Source of the DNA: Stappia albiluteola
Lineage (GTDB): Bacteria > Pseudomonadota > Alphaproteobacteria > Rhizobiales > Stappiaceae
Assembly: GCF_014050225.1 (NCBI RefSeq)
Contig: NZ_JACFXV010000067.1
Span: 119,419 to 183,418, forward strand
Direction: 5' to 3'
DNA length: 64,000 nucleotides
Below the pieces are notes generated by a model. That model was given only the letters and a program-made list of their open reading frames with translations, was not told the DNA's origin and searched no databases. Positions 10,471-19,604 of the stretch are shown in pieces; the stretch's first letter is position 1; each line of letters opens with the position of its first letter. Position numbers and translations under genes: made by a program.

Positions 10471-11748
10471 ATGGGGCTTCTCATCCTGTTCGGCCTCTTC
10501 TTCGGCGCCATGATCGCCGGCGTACCGGTCGCCTTCGCGCTCGGCATCGCGACGGTCGCGGGCTTCCTTTACGAAGGTCTGCCGCTCTTCGTCGCGTTCC
10601 AGCGCATCCTGTCCGGCATATCCGTCTTCTCGCTGCTGGCCATTCCCTTTTTCATCTTCGCCGGCGAACTGATGCTGCAGGGCGGCATCGCCAACCGGTT
10701 GGTGCGGTTGGCTGCCGCCGCCGTCGGCAGCCTGCGCGGCGGCCTCGGCATCGTAAACGTGGCCTCGTCGATGCTCTTCGGCGGCATCTCCGGTTCGGCG
10801 GTGGCGGATACGTCGGCGCTGGGTTCGATCCTGATGCCGGTGATGAAGGACAAGGGCTACGATGCCGACTATGCGGTCAACGTCACGGTGACGTCGTCAA
10901 TCGCCGGCGTCGTCATCCCGCCGAGCCACAACATGATCCTGTTCGCGGTGGCCGCCGGCGGCGTGTCGGTTTCCAAGCTCTTCATCGCGGGCATCGTACC
11001 GGGCGTGCTGATGTGCCTGTGCCTCGGCGTCGCCGCCTATATCGTGGCCGTCAAGCGCGGCTACGGTTCAGAACCCTTCCCGGGCTTCACGGTGCTCGCC
11101 GGCAGCTTCATCGTCGCGCTGCCGGGTCTCTTCACGGCGGTGATCATCGTTGGCGGCGTGTTGTCCGGTATCATGACGGTGACGGAATCGGGTGCCTTCG
11201 GCGCGATCTATGCCCTGGCCGTGACCGCGCTCGTCTATCGCGAGCTGAGCTGGGAAGGCTTCAAGGCGGCGGTGGCCGGCGCCGTGCGCACCACGTCCCT
11301 GGTGATGATCCTCGTCGGCTGCGCCTCTGCCTTCGCCTATCTGCTGGCGCTCTACAGGGTGCCGGAACTGCTGGCCAGTGCGCTCACTTTCGTCTCCAGC
11401 GAGCCCGTGGTCATCCTGCTGATGCTCAACCTGATCCTGCTGGCACTTGGCATGATCATGGACATGGCCGCGCTCATTCTGATCTGCACGCCGATCTTCC
11501 TGCCGGTGCTGCGCGATCTCGGCATGGACCCGGTGCAGTTCGGCATCATCATGATGATGAACCTCGGGCTTGGCCTGTGCACGCCGCCGGTCGGCGCCTG
11601 CCTTTTCGTCGGCTGCGTCATAGGCGGTGTGAAGATAGAGAACGCGGTCAAGACGATCTGGCCCTTCTATCTGGCGATTTTCGTGGCATTGATGTTGACC
11701 ACCTACGTGCCGGCGATATCCCTGACGCTACCCGGACTGTTCGAATGA
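10471..11748 (+). CDS. TRAP transporter large permease subunit (DctM)
   Basis: 425 residues from the ATG at 10471. An alternative TTG at 10462 overlaps the dctQ stop and cannot be excluded. The protein has about 12-13 hydrophobic segments from MGLLILFGLFFGAMIAGVPV to IFVALMLTTYVPAISLTLPG. DctM signatures include GVPVAFALGIA, MLFGGISGSAVADTSALGS, VIPPSHNMI and the late NLGLGLCTPPVGACLFV. It forms the elevator-type sodium/substrate channel of the uronate transporter. udh follows within ten bases in the same operon. Confidence 0.92.
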   Translation: MGLLILFGLFFGAMIAGVPVAFALGIATVAGFLYEGLPLFVAFQRILSGISVFSLLAIPFFIFAGELMLQGGIANRLVRLAAAAVGSLRGGLGIVNVASSMLFGGISGSAVADTSALGSILMPVMKDKGYDADYAVNVTVTSSIAGVVIPPSHNMILFAVAAGGVSVSKLFIAGIVPGVLMCLCLGVAAYIVAVKRGYGSEPFPGFTVLAGSFIVALPGLFTAVIIVGGVLSGIMTVTESGAFGAIYALAVTALVYRELSWEGFKAAVAGAVRTTSLVMILVGCASAFAYLLALYRVPELLASALTFVSSEPVVILLMLNLILLALGMIMDMAALILICTPIFLPVLRDLGMDPVQFGIIMMMNLGLGLCTPPVGACLFVGCVIGGVKIENAVKTIWPFYLAIFVALMLTTYVPAISLTLPGLFE

Positions 11749-11757
11749 GGAATGACG

Positions 11758-12552
11758 ATGTTGAAACGACTGCTGATCACCGGCGCAAATGGCGGGCTGG
11801 GCAGGATGGCGCGTGAGCGCCTCGGCCATATCGCCGAGACGATCCGGCTGTCGGATATCGTGGCGCCCGCGCCGGCGGGTGAAAGGGAGGAGGTCGTCGT
11901 CTGCGATCTGGGAGACATGGATGCCGTGATGAGCCTGGTGGAGGGCTGCGACGGCATCCTGCATCTGGGCGGAATTTCGGTCGAGGACACGTTCGACAAG
12001 ATCCTCAATGCCAATATTGTCGGCGTGCACAACCTCTACGAGGCGGCCCGCAAGACCGGCAAGCCGCGTATCTTCTTCGCAAGCTCCAACCACGCCATCG
12101 GCTTCCATCGCCAGGACGAGTACCTGGACGCCTCCGCCAACCTGCAGCCCGACGGGCTCTACGGCGTTTCCAAATGCTACGGCGAGGCGATGGCCTCGCT
12201 CTACCACAACAAGTTCGGCATCGAGACGGCGATCGTGCGCATCGGCTCCTGCTTCCCGGAGCCGGTCGACCACCGGATGCTGGCGACCTGGCTGTCGTTC
12301 GACGATTTCGTCTCGCTCGTTGAATGCATCTTCCGCGCGCCGCGTCTCGGCTGCCCGATCATCTACGGGGCGTCGGACAACGATCTATCCTGGTGGGACA
12401 ACAAGGCGGCGCGCTATCTGGGCTGGCGGCCGAAGGACAATTCCTCCCGCTTCCGCGACAAGATCGAGAAGACGGTGGCAAAACCACCCGCCGATGCTGT
12501 GCAGTCGGTCTATCAGGGCGGCAAGTTCGTGGCCGATCCGATCTTCGAATGA
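11758..12552 (+). CDS. udh: Uronate dehydrogenase
   Basis: 264 residues from the ATG at 11758, six bases after GAGGA; an ATG at 11752 is too close to that site. This is an NAD-dependent extended-SDR protein: nucleotide loop TGANGGLGR near residue 8, HLGGISVE, catalytic S-Y-K set with S110/S111 (FFASSNHAIG), Y135 and K139 (LYGVSKCYGE). Agreement with Agrobacterium Udh is strong, for example RIGSCFPEP and DDFVSLVE. It oxidises D-galacturonate or D-glucuronate to the aldaro-1,5-lactone, the substrate of Gli. Co-transcription with the TRAP genes links uptake to the first step. Confidence 0.92.
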   Translation: MLKRLLITGANGGLGRMARERLGHIAETIRLSDIVAPAPAGEREEVVVCDLGDMDAVMSLVEGCDGILHLGGISVEDTFDKILNANIVGVHNLYEAARKTGKPRIFFASSNHAIGFHRQDEYLDASANLQPDGLYGVSKCYGEAMASLYHNKFGIETAIVRIGSCFPEPVDHRMLATWLSFDDFVSLVECIFRAPRLGCPIIYGASDNDLSWWDNKAARYLGWRPKDNSSRFRDKIEKTVAKPPADAVQSVYQGGKFVADPIFE

Positions 12553-12608
12553 GGCGGATCGTCGAATAATCTGATATAAGGATGCCATCTTCGTTCGAGG
12601 AGATCGAA

Positions 12609-13505
12609 ATGGTATCCGATCCCGGCACGCCGACCCTGGATCAGCTCCAGGTCCTTCTGGCTGTCGTCGACGCGGGAAGTTTCGCAGGAGCGGCACGCAG
12701 CCTCAACCGCGCGACGTCGGTCATCAGCTATTCCATCGCCAATCTGGAAGCACAGCTCGGGCTGACGCTTTTCGACCGGGAGACGACGCGCAAGCCGCGG
12801 CTGACGGACGCGGGGCGCATGATGGTGGCCGAGGCGCGGACCGTCGCCAACGGCGTCGACAATCTGCGGGCAAAAGCGAGGGGCATCCTGCAAGGGCTCG
12901 AAACCGAGTTGCACCTGGCGCTTGACGTGCTGATGCCGGAAGACAGGGTCGTGGATGCCCTGACCAATTTTCGCGAACAGTTCCCCACGGTGACGCTGCA
13001 TCTGCATACCGAGGCGCTGGGGGCGGTGACCAAGCTGGTTCTCGACGGCGTGGCGCGGCTTGGCGTCAGCGGACCTCTGGAAACGGTGGATCGGATCGAG
13101 AGGATCGGCATCGGAGGCGTACGGTTGATCCCCGTTGCAGCGCCGCAACATCCCCTGGCACTGGCCGGCCGAAACCCGCCCGGTGCCGGGCGGGAGGAAG
13201 TCCAGCTTGTTCTGACCGACCGCTCGGATCTGACGGCGGGCCGGGATTTCGCGGTTTTCAGCACCCGAACCTGGCGACTCGCAGACCTCAGTTCCAAGCA
13301 TATGCTGCTGAAAGCCGGCATCGGCTGGGGCTACATGCCGGAACCGATGGTGAGGGAAGACCTGAAGACGGGTCGGCTGGTCGCGCTCGACATGCCTGAG
13401 GGCAAGGGGCGGGACTATGTCTTCAACGCGATCTACCGGATGGATACCCCACCGGGGCCGGCGGGCTTGTGGCTCATCGAAAGGTTTCTCGGTCAGGAAG
13501 CGTGA
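12609..13505 (+). CDS. LysR-family transcriptional regulator
   Basis: 298 residues from the ATG at 12609, with GAGGAGATCGAA upstream; a start at 12582 is possible but lacks a site. The N-terminal winged helix-turn-helix is typical: LDQLQVLLAVVDAGSFAGAA, then RATSVISYSIANLEAQLGLT. The rest is the two-lobed effector domain. The target is unknown: the DoxX gene converges on it and may be regulated, as LysR-DoxX pairs are frequent, but no divergent partner shares its promoter. A strong hairpin follows the stop. Confidence 0.88.
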   Translation: MVSDPGTPTLDQLQVLLAVVDAGSFAGAARSLNRATSVISYSIANLEAQLGLTLFDRETTRKPRLTDAGRMMVAEARTVANGVDNLRAKARGILQGLETELHLALDVLMPEDRVVDALTNFREQFPTVTLHLHTEALGAVTKLVLDGVARLGVSGPLETVDRIERIGIGGVRLIPVAAPQHPLALAGRNPPGAGREEVQLVLTDRSDLTAGRDFAVFSTRTWRLADLSSKHMLLKAGIGWGYMPEPMVREDLKTGRLVALDMPEGKGRDYVFNAIYRMDTPPGPAGLWLIERFLGQEA

Positions 13506-13518
13506 CCCGCCGAAAGCT

Positions 13519-13553
13519 CACAGGCTCCCGGGAAAATGCCCGGGGAGCCTGTG
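13519..13553. terminator. Hairpin after the LysR gene
   Basis: CACAGGCTCCCGGG (13519-13532) pairs with CCCGGGGAGCCTGTG (13539-13553), with one bulged G and the loop AAAATG. No T-run follows on either strand, so this is a stabilising or weak terminator structure between convergent genes. Confidence 0.5.
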
Positions 13554-13608
13554 GAGATGGCGAGGCAGGCGAGGGGCCGCCTTTCCGTCAGGTCAGGCGC
13601 CTGTCAGG

Positions 13609-14049
13609 TCAGGCGCGGCGGGCGTCGAGGCTCAGCCGTCCGGCGCCGAAGGCGACGATCTGCAACAGGCCGCCGGCGATCGAGATATTCTTGAAGAAGT
13701 GGATGAACTGGTTCTGGTCGCTAAGATCGAAGTGGAAGGCGAAGGCCGCTGCCAGGGTGAACAGCGCCATGATCGCCGCGACAGCGCGTGTCCGGTAACC
13801 GGCAATTAGCGCAAGGCTTCCGATGATCTCCACCGCCAGCGCTGCGATATAACCGAGCGTCGCAAAGGGCAGGCCGGCCGATTCAATATAGGCGATCGTT
13901 CCGGCGGGGGCCTGAAGCTTCGAAATGCCGGAGAGCAGGAACAGGCCAGCGATCAGCACGCGGCCGGCCAGCGGCACGATGCCGTCGAGCGTCCTTGAGA
14001 TTGCCGTTTCGGTGCCATGGGAGTGAGCGAGAGCGCCTGAATTTGCCAT
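13609..14049 (-). CDS. DoxX-family membrane protein
   Basis: 146 residues, with GAGGAGATATCGAA before the ATG. Four hydrophobic helices are seen: AGRVLIAGLFLLSGISKLQ, the TLGYIAALAVEIIGSLALIAG region, AAIMALFTLAAAFAFHF and ISIAGGLLQIVAFG. The family landmarks are SGISKL in helix 1 and FFKNISIAGGLL in helix 4. DoxX proteins are small inner-membrane proteins linked to quinone or thiol redox balance in a few species; the exact reaction here is unknown. Its upstream gap (14050-14233) is rich in A and T and holds its promoter but no gene. Confidence 0.88.
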   Translation of the reverse strand: MANSGALAHSHGTETAISRTLDGIVPLAGRVLIAGLFLLSGISKLQAPAGTIAYIESAGLPFATLGYIAALAVEIIGSLALIAGYRTRAVAAIMALFTLAAAFAFHFDLSDQNQFIHFFKNISIAGGLLQIVAFGAGRLSLDARRA

Positions 14050-14233
14050 TTCGATATCTCCTCTGAATGAGCGCCCGTCCCGGGCCGCTTCGATGAGGGA
14101 AATATGGCATCGCCATGCTTTGCGAAAAACAGGGATAATATCTTCCGTTTCGTTCGAAAAAATAGAAAAGAAAATAAAATATCTGCTGGTGCTAGCGAGC
14201 CCCGCCCGCTTGCGGCAGGAGCTGTACTGATCC

Positions 14234-14893
14234 TCAGCTCTTTGTGCTATCGAGGTTCCAGTAGGAGCCTTCCTTGCGGCCGATATGGCTGATCATGATG
14301 TCGATGACGGGATCGATCTTGCCCTCGGCAATAGCTTCGGCCATTTCGACATGCTCGCGATACGACTTGTCCATATGGTCCGGATGGCGGCCGAGCCGGT
14401 TCCTGAGCGCAGCCATCTTGGCGGATATTGTCTGGTAGGCATCGTCGAGGAAGCTGTTGCCCGCGTGGTCGAATAGCTTCTGATGGAAATCCGTGTCGAG
14501 CTGTAAATAGAGCCGGTCGTCGCCGGCCGAACGCGCCTTGGTCATGTCGTTCACGACCCTGGCAAGGCTCTTGGCCAGGCCTTTCGGGTCGCGCTCCATA
14601 GCCTTGCGAAAGGCGGTGGTTTCCAGGCTGACGCGGACGTCGCAGATGTCGAACAGCGCATCCCGGTCGAGCTTGAAGACATAGGTGCCGCGCTGTGGCT
14701 CGGTGTGGACAAGGCCTTCCAGTTCCAGCCGCGCGAAGGCCTCGCGCACGGGCGTGCGGCTTACGCCGAGCCGGCTGGCGATCTTCGATTCCGAAAGCGC
14801 CTCGCCCATATCGAGATCGCCGTTGACGATCTCATCCCGCAGGACATCGGCAACCTGCTCGCTCAATGACTTCGGTCGTTGAATTTTCAGCAT
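14234..14893 (-). CDS. GntR-family (FCD domain) regulator of the second TRAP operon
   Basis: 219 residues from the ATG at 14893 (MLKIQRPKSLSEQVADVLRD), preceded by GGGGAAA; a start at 14944 is possible. The winged helix-turn-helix is at residues 8-70 (ALSESKIASRLGVSRTPVRE). The FCD domain follows, with possible metal ligands in DTDFHQKLFDHAGN and EHVEMAEAIAEG. It is divergent from the DctQMP operon, and a 25-base inverted repeat lies in the shared promoter region, so it most likely represses that operon and itself until an acidic metabolite binds. Confidence 0.87.
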   Translation of the reverse strand: MLKIQRPKSLSEQVADVLRDEIVNGDLDMGEALSESKIASRLGVSRTPVREAFARLELEGLVHTEPQRGTYVFKLDRDALFDICDVRVSLETTAFRKAMERDPKGLAKSLARVVNDMTKARSAGDDRLYLQLDTDFHQKLFDHAGNSFLDDAYQTISAKMAALRNRLGRHPDHMDKSYREHVEMAEAIAEGKIDPVIDIMISHIGRKEGSYWNLDSTKS

Positions 14894-14963
14894 TTTCCCC
14901 GGCCCGTTCAATTCAGCACGCTTATAGCGCCGATCGTTCCTCAATCACAGCATTCTACTCTAT

Positions 14964-14988
14964 TGACACACTGTATGCCAGTATGTCA
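14964..14988. promoter_or_regulatory. Inverted-repeat operator between GntR gene and TRAP operon
   Basis: The left arm TGACACACTG (14964-14973) and right arm CAGTATGTCA (14979-14988) match in 9 of 10 positions around the spacer TATGC. A -35-like TTGACA (14963-14968) lies inside the left arm on the plus strand. Size and position suit a dimeric FadR-type repressor. Confidence 0.65.
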
Positions 14989-15048
14989 GTTAAATGACCG
15001 CTAACAAGGCGGGCCGGAAGAACGCCCGTCGATCCTCGGGAGGGGTGG

Positions 15049-15549
15049 ATGAGGCGCATCGAAGAAGCGCTGGTTACGGTCAACAGGGCGCTCGTCGCCG
15101 CAGCACTTGCGGCGATATTCGCCATCGTCTTCGTCAACGTGATCGGCCGCTATGTGTTCGGGTCTTCGCTTTCCTGGGGCGAGGAAGTGGCGCGCTTCCT
15201 GATGATCTTCGGCGCTTTCGCTGGCGCGGGACTCGCGCTGCGTGAGGGACGGCTGGTCGAGATCGACCTGTTCGTCTCGGTGTTTCCCGAGAGGCTCAAC
15301 ACGATGATCCGCTGGGGCGCGGTCGTCGTCATGGGGCTCTTCATGGCGCTCGTCTTCTGGTTCGGCGCGCGCTTTGTCGCCTTCGGCTGGCCAAAAGAGA
15401 CCATGGCGACGGGGATTTCGCGCGGCATTCCCTATCTCGCCATCCCGACCGGTGCGGCACTCTTCCTTTGTCATCTCTTCTTCTTCGCCCGGCGTTTCGT
15501 CTCGCGCGACTTCGAGAGCGACGGCGATTATCCCGGTCAGGACGGGTGA
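15049..15549 (+). CDS. TRAP transporter small membrane subunit (DctQ), second system
   Basis: 166 residues, with GGGAGGGGTGG before the start. Four membrane helices are visible, including ALVAAALAAIFAIVFVNVIG and WGAVVVMGLFMALVFWFGA. The signature GRYVFGSSLSWGEEVARFL and the REGRLVEIDLFV loop identify it as DctQ. It opens the second TRAP operon, whose order is QMP rather than the PQM order of the uronate system. Ribosome-binding site and spacing are good, and the promoter overlaps the GntR operator. Confidence 0.9.
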   Translation: MRRIEEALVTVNRALVAAALAAIFAIVFVNVIGRYVFGSSLSWGEEVARFLMIFGAFAGAGLALREGRLVEIDLFVSVFPERLNTMIRWGAVVVMGLFMALVFWFGARFVAFGWPKETMATGISRGIPYLAIPTGAALFLCHLFFFARRFVSRDFESDGDYPGQDG

Positions 15550-15554
15550 GCGGG

Positions 15555-16841
15555 ATGGCGAAGGTTCTGATCCTGCTGTTCTTCGCGACGCTTGCGCTCG
15601 GCATCCCCGTCGCCTTCACCATGGGTATCGCCGGCATGGCGGCGATCCTTGTCGACGGCGCGCTCAATCCGCTGATCATTCCCCAGCGCATGTATGGCGG
15701 TATCGACTCCTTCCCGTTGATGGCGGTCCCGTTCTTCATCCTCGCATCGGAACTGATGACGGCCTGCGGCCTGACGACGGCGCTGCTGCGTTTCGCCAAC
15801 GATCTCGTCGGTCATATCCGTGGCGGCCTCGGCCATGTGAACGTGCTGGTCTCGATGCTGTTCGCCGGTATTTCCGGATCCGCGCTTGCGGATGCGGCCG
15901 GTCCCTCGGCCATCGTCATGCGCATGATGCGCCGGGCGGGATACGAGGCGAACTATGCCGGTGCGCTGTCTGCGGCGACCGCCACAATCGGCCCGATCAT
16001 TCCACCGTCGATCCTGATGGTCGTCTATGCCATCGCCGACAGTCGCGTGACAGTAGCGGGCCTGTTCCTAGCCGGGATCCTGCCCGGGCTGCTGCTCGGT
16101 CTCAGCCTTGCCGCAGCCAATCATTTCGTCTCCGTTCGCCACGACTATCGTGGAAGAACCCACCGGGCATCCGCATCGGAGATCCTGTCGAGCGGTATCG
16201 CGGCGGGACCTGCGATCCTGATGCCGGCGATCATCCTGGGCGGCATCCTCGCAGGCGTCTTCACGCCGACGGAGGCCGGAGCCGTTGCGACCGCCTATGC
16301 GCTGGTGCTCGGGCTCGGTCGCCGCACGCTGTCGATGTCCGCTCTCTACCGGGTGCTGGTGCGCGCTGCGGTGACGACGTCGTCGGTGCTGATCATCGTT
16401 GCCATGGCCTCGATCTTCGGCTGGCTTCTGACCTATGCGCAGATCCCCCAGACTCTGGCCGGCGCCATTTCCGGACTGACGCAGGAACCGCTTGCCGTGC
16501 TCTTCCTCCTCGCCGGATTTGCGCTCGTCTGCGGCCTGTTCATCGACACCCTGCCGGCTCTGATCATCCTGACGCCGGTACTGAGCCCGATTGCGGCGCA
16601 GTTCGGCATCGACCCGCTGCAATTCGCGATGATGCTCGTGCTCAACCTGACGATCGGCATGATCACGCCGCCGGTCGGCCCCGTCCTCTTCGTCATCGCG
16701 ACCGTGGGGCGCCTTCGCCTTGAAGGCCTGTCGCGCGCCGTCCTGCCGCTGCTTGCGGCGGAACTCATCGTCCTGCTGCTGGTCATTCTCATGCCGGCGG
16801 TGAGCACGGTGGTGCCCCGGTTCTTCGGATTTGCCAACTGA
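15555..16841 (+). CDS. TRAP transporter large permease subunit (DctM), second system
   Basis: 428 residues from the ATG at 15555, five bases after the dctQ stop; the frame is open further upstream but that part overlaps dctQ. Typical DctM stretches are GIPVAFTMGIAGM, MLFAGISGSALADAAGPS, TIGPIIPPSILMVVYA and NLTIGMITPPVGPVLFV. About 12 membrane helices are present. Together with the DctQ and DctP genes it makes a complete sodium-dependent TRAP importer. The ligand is not evident, but the downstream genes point to a sugar acid or hydroxy acid. Confidence 0.92.
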   Translation: MAKVLILLFFATLALGIPVAFTMGIAGMAAILVDGALNPLIIPQRMYGGIDSFPLMAVPFFILASELMTACGLTTALLRFANDLVGHIRGGLGHVNVLVSMLFAGISGSALADAAGPSAIVMRMMRRAGYEANYAGALSAATATIGPIIPPSILMVVYAIADSRVTVAGLFLAGILPGLLLGLSLAAANHFVSVRHDYRGRTHRASASEILSSGIAAGPAILMPAIILGGILAGVFTPTEAGAVATAYALVLGLGRRTLSMSALYRVLVRAAVTTSSVLIIVAMASIFGWLLTYAQIPQTLAGAISGLTQEPLAVLFLLAGFALVCGLFIDTLPALIILTPVLSPIAAQFGIDPLQFAMMLVLNLTIGMITPPVGPVLFVIATVGRLRLEGLSRAVLPLLAAELIVLLLVILMPAVSTVVPRFFGFAN

Positions 16842-16862
16842 CCCATCAGGGAGGAGAAACTG

Positions 16863-17876
16863 ATGAGAAACCTGTCGAAATTCCTGAGCGCGACGGCAGC
16901 GCTCGCCATTGCCGCCTCAACGGCGGCGGCGCAGGCCAAGGAGCTGAAATACGCTCACTTCCAGGCGGCCGACCTGGCATCGCCCAAGCAGGCCGCCGCA
17001 CTTGCCTTCGAAACCTGCGTGGAAGGCAAGACCTCCGGCGGCATCGACGTTCAGGTCTATCCCGCCTCGCAGCTCGGCGACGGCAGCCAGGTGATCGAGG
17101 GGCTGCAGCTTGGCACCATCCAGATGGGCGTCGTCCATGACGGCCCGATCTCGGCTGTCTACAAGCCCTTCGCCGTGCTCGCCATGCCCTATGTCTTCGA
17201 CGACCAGGCGATGGCCTGGGCGATCATGGATGGCGCCTTCGGCAAGGAAATGTTCGAGGACATGCGCAAGGAGACCGGCATTCGCGTGCTGGGCGTGGCC
17301 GACAACGGCGTGCGCAACTTCACCAATTCCAAGCGTCCGGTCGCCGAACCCGACGATATGAAGGGCCTGAAAATCCGCGTCCAGACGGCGCCGGTGTGGA
17401 CGAGGCTCGTGGAGTCCCTCGGCGCATCCGCCACGCCGGTTCCCTGGCCCGAGCTTCCAGGCGCGCTGCAGCAGGGTGTCGTGGACGGGCAGGAAAACGG
17501 CGTCACCAATATCGTCGACGCGTCGCTCTACCAGCACCAGAAATACGTTTCCCTCGACGGGCACGTGTTCTCCTGGCACGCCTACATGATCGCTGACGCG
17601 TTCTACGAAGGCCTGACTGATGCCGAAAAGACGGCGGTCAACCAGTGCGTGGAGATCGCCAAGGTCATCCATCGCGGCATGACTGCGGCCCAGGACGCCA
17701 ACGCGGCGACGATCCTCGCCGCCAAGGGCATGGAAGTGGTGCCCGTCAGCCCCGAGCAGAAGGCGAAGTTCCGCGAGCTTTCCCAGCCGGCGGTGCGGGA
17801 GTTCATCGTCGGCGAGATCGGCGAGGACTGGCCGAACAAGCTCGACGCGGCCGTCGCAGCCTATCGGGACCAGTAA
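16863..17876 (+). CDS. TRAP transporter solute-binding protein (DctP), second system
   Basis: 337 residues, with GGGAGGAGAAACTG before the ATG. The signal peptide spans about residues 1-25 (FLSATAALAIAASTAAAQA). The mature protein shows DctP features: YPASQLGDGSQVIEGLQLGT, then DMKGLKIRVQTAPVW with the carboxylate-binding arginine, and LQQGVVDGQENGVTN. It is not a close match to the uronate receptor at 8.9-9.9 kb, which suggests another ligand. It is third in the operon and one base before the dehydrogenase gene, so both are probably coupled. Confidence 0.9.
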   Translation: MRNLSKFLSATAALAIAASTAAAQAKELKYAHFQAADLASPKQAAALAFETCVEGKTSGGIDVQVYPASQLGDGSQVIEGLQLGTIQMGVVHDGPISAVYKPFAVLAMPYVFDDQAMAWAIMDGAFGKEMFEDMRKETGIRVLGVADNGVRNFTNSKRPVAEPDDMKGLKIRVQTAPVWTRLVESLGASATPVPWPELPGALQQGVVDGQENGVTNIVDASLYQHQKYVSLDGHVFSWHAYMIADAFYEGLTDAEKTAVNQCVEIAKVIHRGMTAAQDANAATILAAKGMEVVPVSPEQKAKFRELSQPAVREFIVGEIGEDWPNKLDAAVAAYRDQ

Positions 17877-17877
17877 G

Positions 17878-18870
17878 ATGCGGGCGGAGACCGATATCCT
17901 TCAGAAGGTGCCCGTGGCCGCCGTGCTGGAGCCCGGCTATGCGGACTATTCGACCGAAAGGGCGACCCTTCGTCCCTTCGGCGCGGATATTCTGGCGGTG
18001 GCCAGGGATCAGGATGCGGTCTCCACCCTCAAGGATCGCAACGTCTTTGCGGTGCTCGTTCGCGAGCGCCGTATCGACCGGGCTTTCTACGAGGATTTCC
18101 CGAGCCTTCGGCTGATCGTCCGTTACGGGGTCGGCGTCGACAATGTCGATGTCAAGCGGGCGTCCGAACGCGGCATCTACGTCGCCAACATCCCCGACTA
18201 TGGCGCCGAGAACGAGGTGAGCGACCACGCTGTGGCGCTCTACCTCGCAGTCGCCCGGCGCGTCGTCAGCCGGGATGCCGAGGTGAGGGCGGGAGCGTGG
18301 GGCGTCGCGCAGGCAAAGCCGGTGCCCGGCCATCGCGGGGCGACGCTCGGGCTGATCGGCTTCGGACGGATCGCCAGGGCAGCCTGCACAAGGTTCAGGG
18401 CGCTCGGCTTTTCGCGGGTGCTCGTCAGCGATCCTCATCTGGATGCGGAAACCGCCCTCGCATGGGAAGTGGAGAGCGTCGATCTCGGCGACCTGTGCCG
18501 GGAGGCCGACGTCGTCAGCCTTCACACGCCACTGACGACGGAAACCCGACATATCCTTGATGCGGCACGCATCGCGTCGATGAAACAGGACGCCATCGTG
18601 CTCAATGTTTCGCGCGGCGGGCTGATCGACGAGGCGGCGCTCGCCGATGCCTTGATCTCCGGCCGGCTGTTCGGCGCCGGGCTCGACGTCTTCGAGCAGG
18701 AGCCGCCGGCACCAACCAATCCATTGTTCAAGGCACCCAACACGGTGCTCAGCGACCATTGCGGCTGGTATTCGGAAGCCTCCGTCAGGGAGCTCCAGAC
18801 CAAGGCCGCGGAGGAATTGGCGCGCGTGCTTTCAGGGCATGCGCCGCGCAACTGGGTCAATCCCTGGTGA
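17878..18870 (+). CDS. D-2-hydroxyacid dehydrogenase (CtBP-like)
   Basis: 330 residues. A Rossmann motif LGLIGFGRIARAACTRF is near residue 156. The catalytic set is visible: arginine in VLNVSRGGLIDE, glutamate in LDVFEQEPP and histidine in LSDHCGWYS. The domain order is that of C-terminal-binding-protein-type dehydrogenases (RYGVGVDNVDV before the NAD domain). It reduces or oxidises a 2-keto/2-hydroxy acid with NAD(H) in the cytoplasm. Placed directly after the TRAP genes, it probably acts on the imported acid. A RraA-like gene follows after 58 bases. Confidence 0.88.
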   Translation: MRAETDILQKVPVAAVLEPGYADYSTERATLRPFGADILAVARDQDAVSTLKDRNVFAVLVRERRIDRAFYEDFPSLRLIVRYGVGVDNVDVKRASERGIYVANIPDYGAENEVSDHAVALYLAVARRVVSRDAEVRAGAWGVAQAKPVPGHRGATLGLIGFGRIARAACTRFRALGFSRVLVSDPHLDAETALAWEVESVDLGDLCREADVVSLHTPLTTETRHILDAARIASMKQDAIVLNVSRGGLIDEAALADALISGRLFGAGLDVFEQEPPAPTNPLFKAPNTVLSDHCGWYSEASVRELQTKAAEELARVLSGHAPRNWVNPW

Positions 18871-18928
18871 GCAGGGCCTGACCTTCAATCCGCACGCCAA
18901 TCGGGCGGACAATCGGGAGAAAGCGAAG

Positions 18929-19579
18929 ATGGAGCTCAACGAGCTGATCGCGGGTTTCCGCGAAACAGCGACGGCATCGGTTGCCGATGCGGTCGACAAG
19001 ATCACCGGCAAGAAGGGATATCTCGACCAGGCGATCAAGCCGCGGATCAACGACAAGAAGGTCGTCGGCCCGGCCGTAACGGTGCTTGAGGGACCGACCG
19101 ACGAATTCGTACCGCCGCAGCATGCGCTGGACGCGATCGATGAATCCGAACCGGGTTCGGTGATCGTGATCTCGATCTCCGGCGAGGCGAATGTCGCCGT
19201 CTGGGGTGGCCTGATGACGGCTGGAGCGGTCGCCAACAAGCACGAGGGCGCGGTGCTCGACGGCGCGGTGCGCGACATTACCGAAATCCGCCGCGACTAC
19301 GACTTCCCCGTCTTCGCCCGTTCCGCCTCGCCCGGCACCACGCTCGGCCGCCACAAGACGCTGGCCGCCAACGTCGCCGTACCGATGGGAGATGTCATCG
19401 TGCGGCCGGGCGACATCGTCGTCGGCGATATCGACGGCGTGGTGGTGGTGCCGCGTACCCACGCCGAGGAAGTGCTTGCCATGGCGCGCGAGATCGATGC
19501 GCGCGAGCTGGAGCAGGCCAGGTTGATCATCAAGGTGGGCTCGTTGCGCGAGGGATTGGCCAAGTACGGGCGGATCTAG
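18929..19579 (+). CDS. RraA-like / HMG-type aldolase family protein
   Basis: 216 residues from the ATG at 18929, with GGGAG upstream; a longer frame to 18839 overlaps the dehydrogenase gene. The RraA/HMG-CHA aldolase fold is shown by SVADAVDKITGKKGYLDQAI, GEANVAVWGGLMTAGAVANK, VLDGAVRDITEI with the RD metal-site pair, and a final VVGDIDGVVVVP. Proteins of this fold are either oxaloacetate/4-hydroxy-4-methyl-2-oxoglutarate aldolases or RNase E inhibitors. Operon context favours an aldolase or decarboxylase working on the acid handled by the neighbours. Confidence 0.82.
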   Translation: MELNELIAGFRETATASVADAVDKITGKKGYLDQAIKPRINDKKVVGPAVTVLEGPTDEFVPPQHALDAIDESEPGSVIVISISGEANVAVWGGLMTAGAVANKHEGAVLDGAVRDITEIRRDYDFPVFARSASPGTTLGRHKTLAANVAVPMGDVIVRPGDIVVGDIDGVVVVPRTHAEEVLAMAREIDARELEQARLIIKVGSLREGLAKYGRI

Positions 19580-19604
19580 AACTGGCGGCAAGAGGGAGGA
19601 GAAG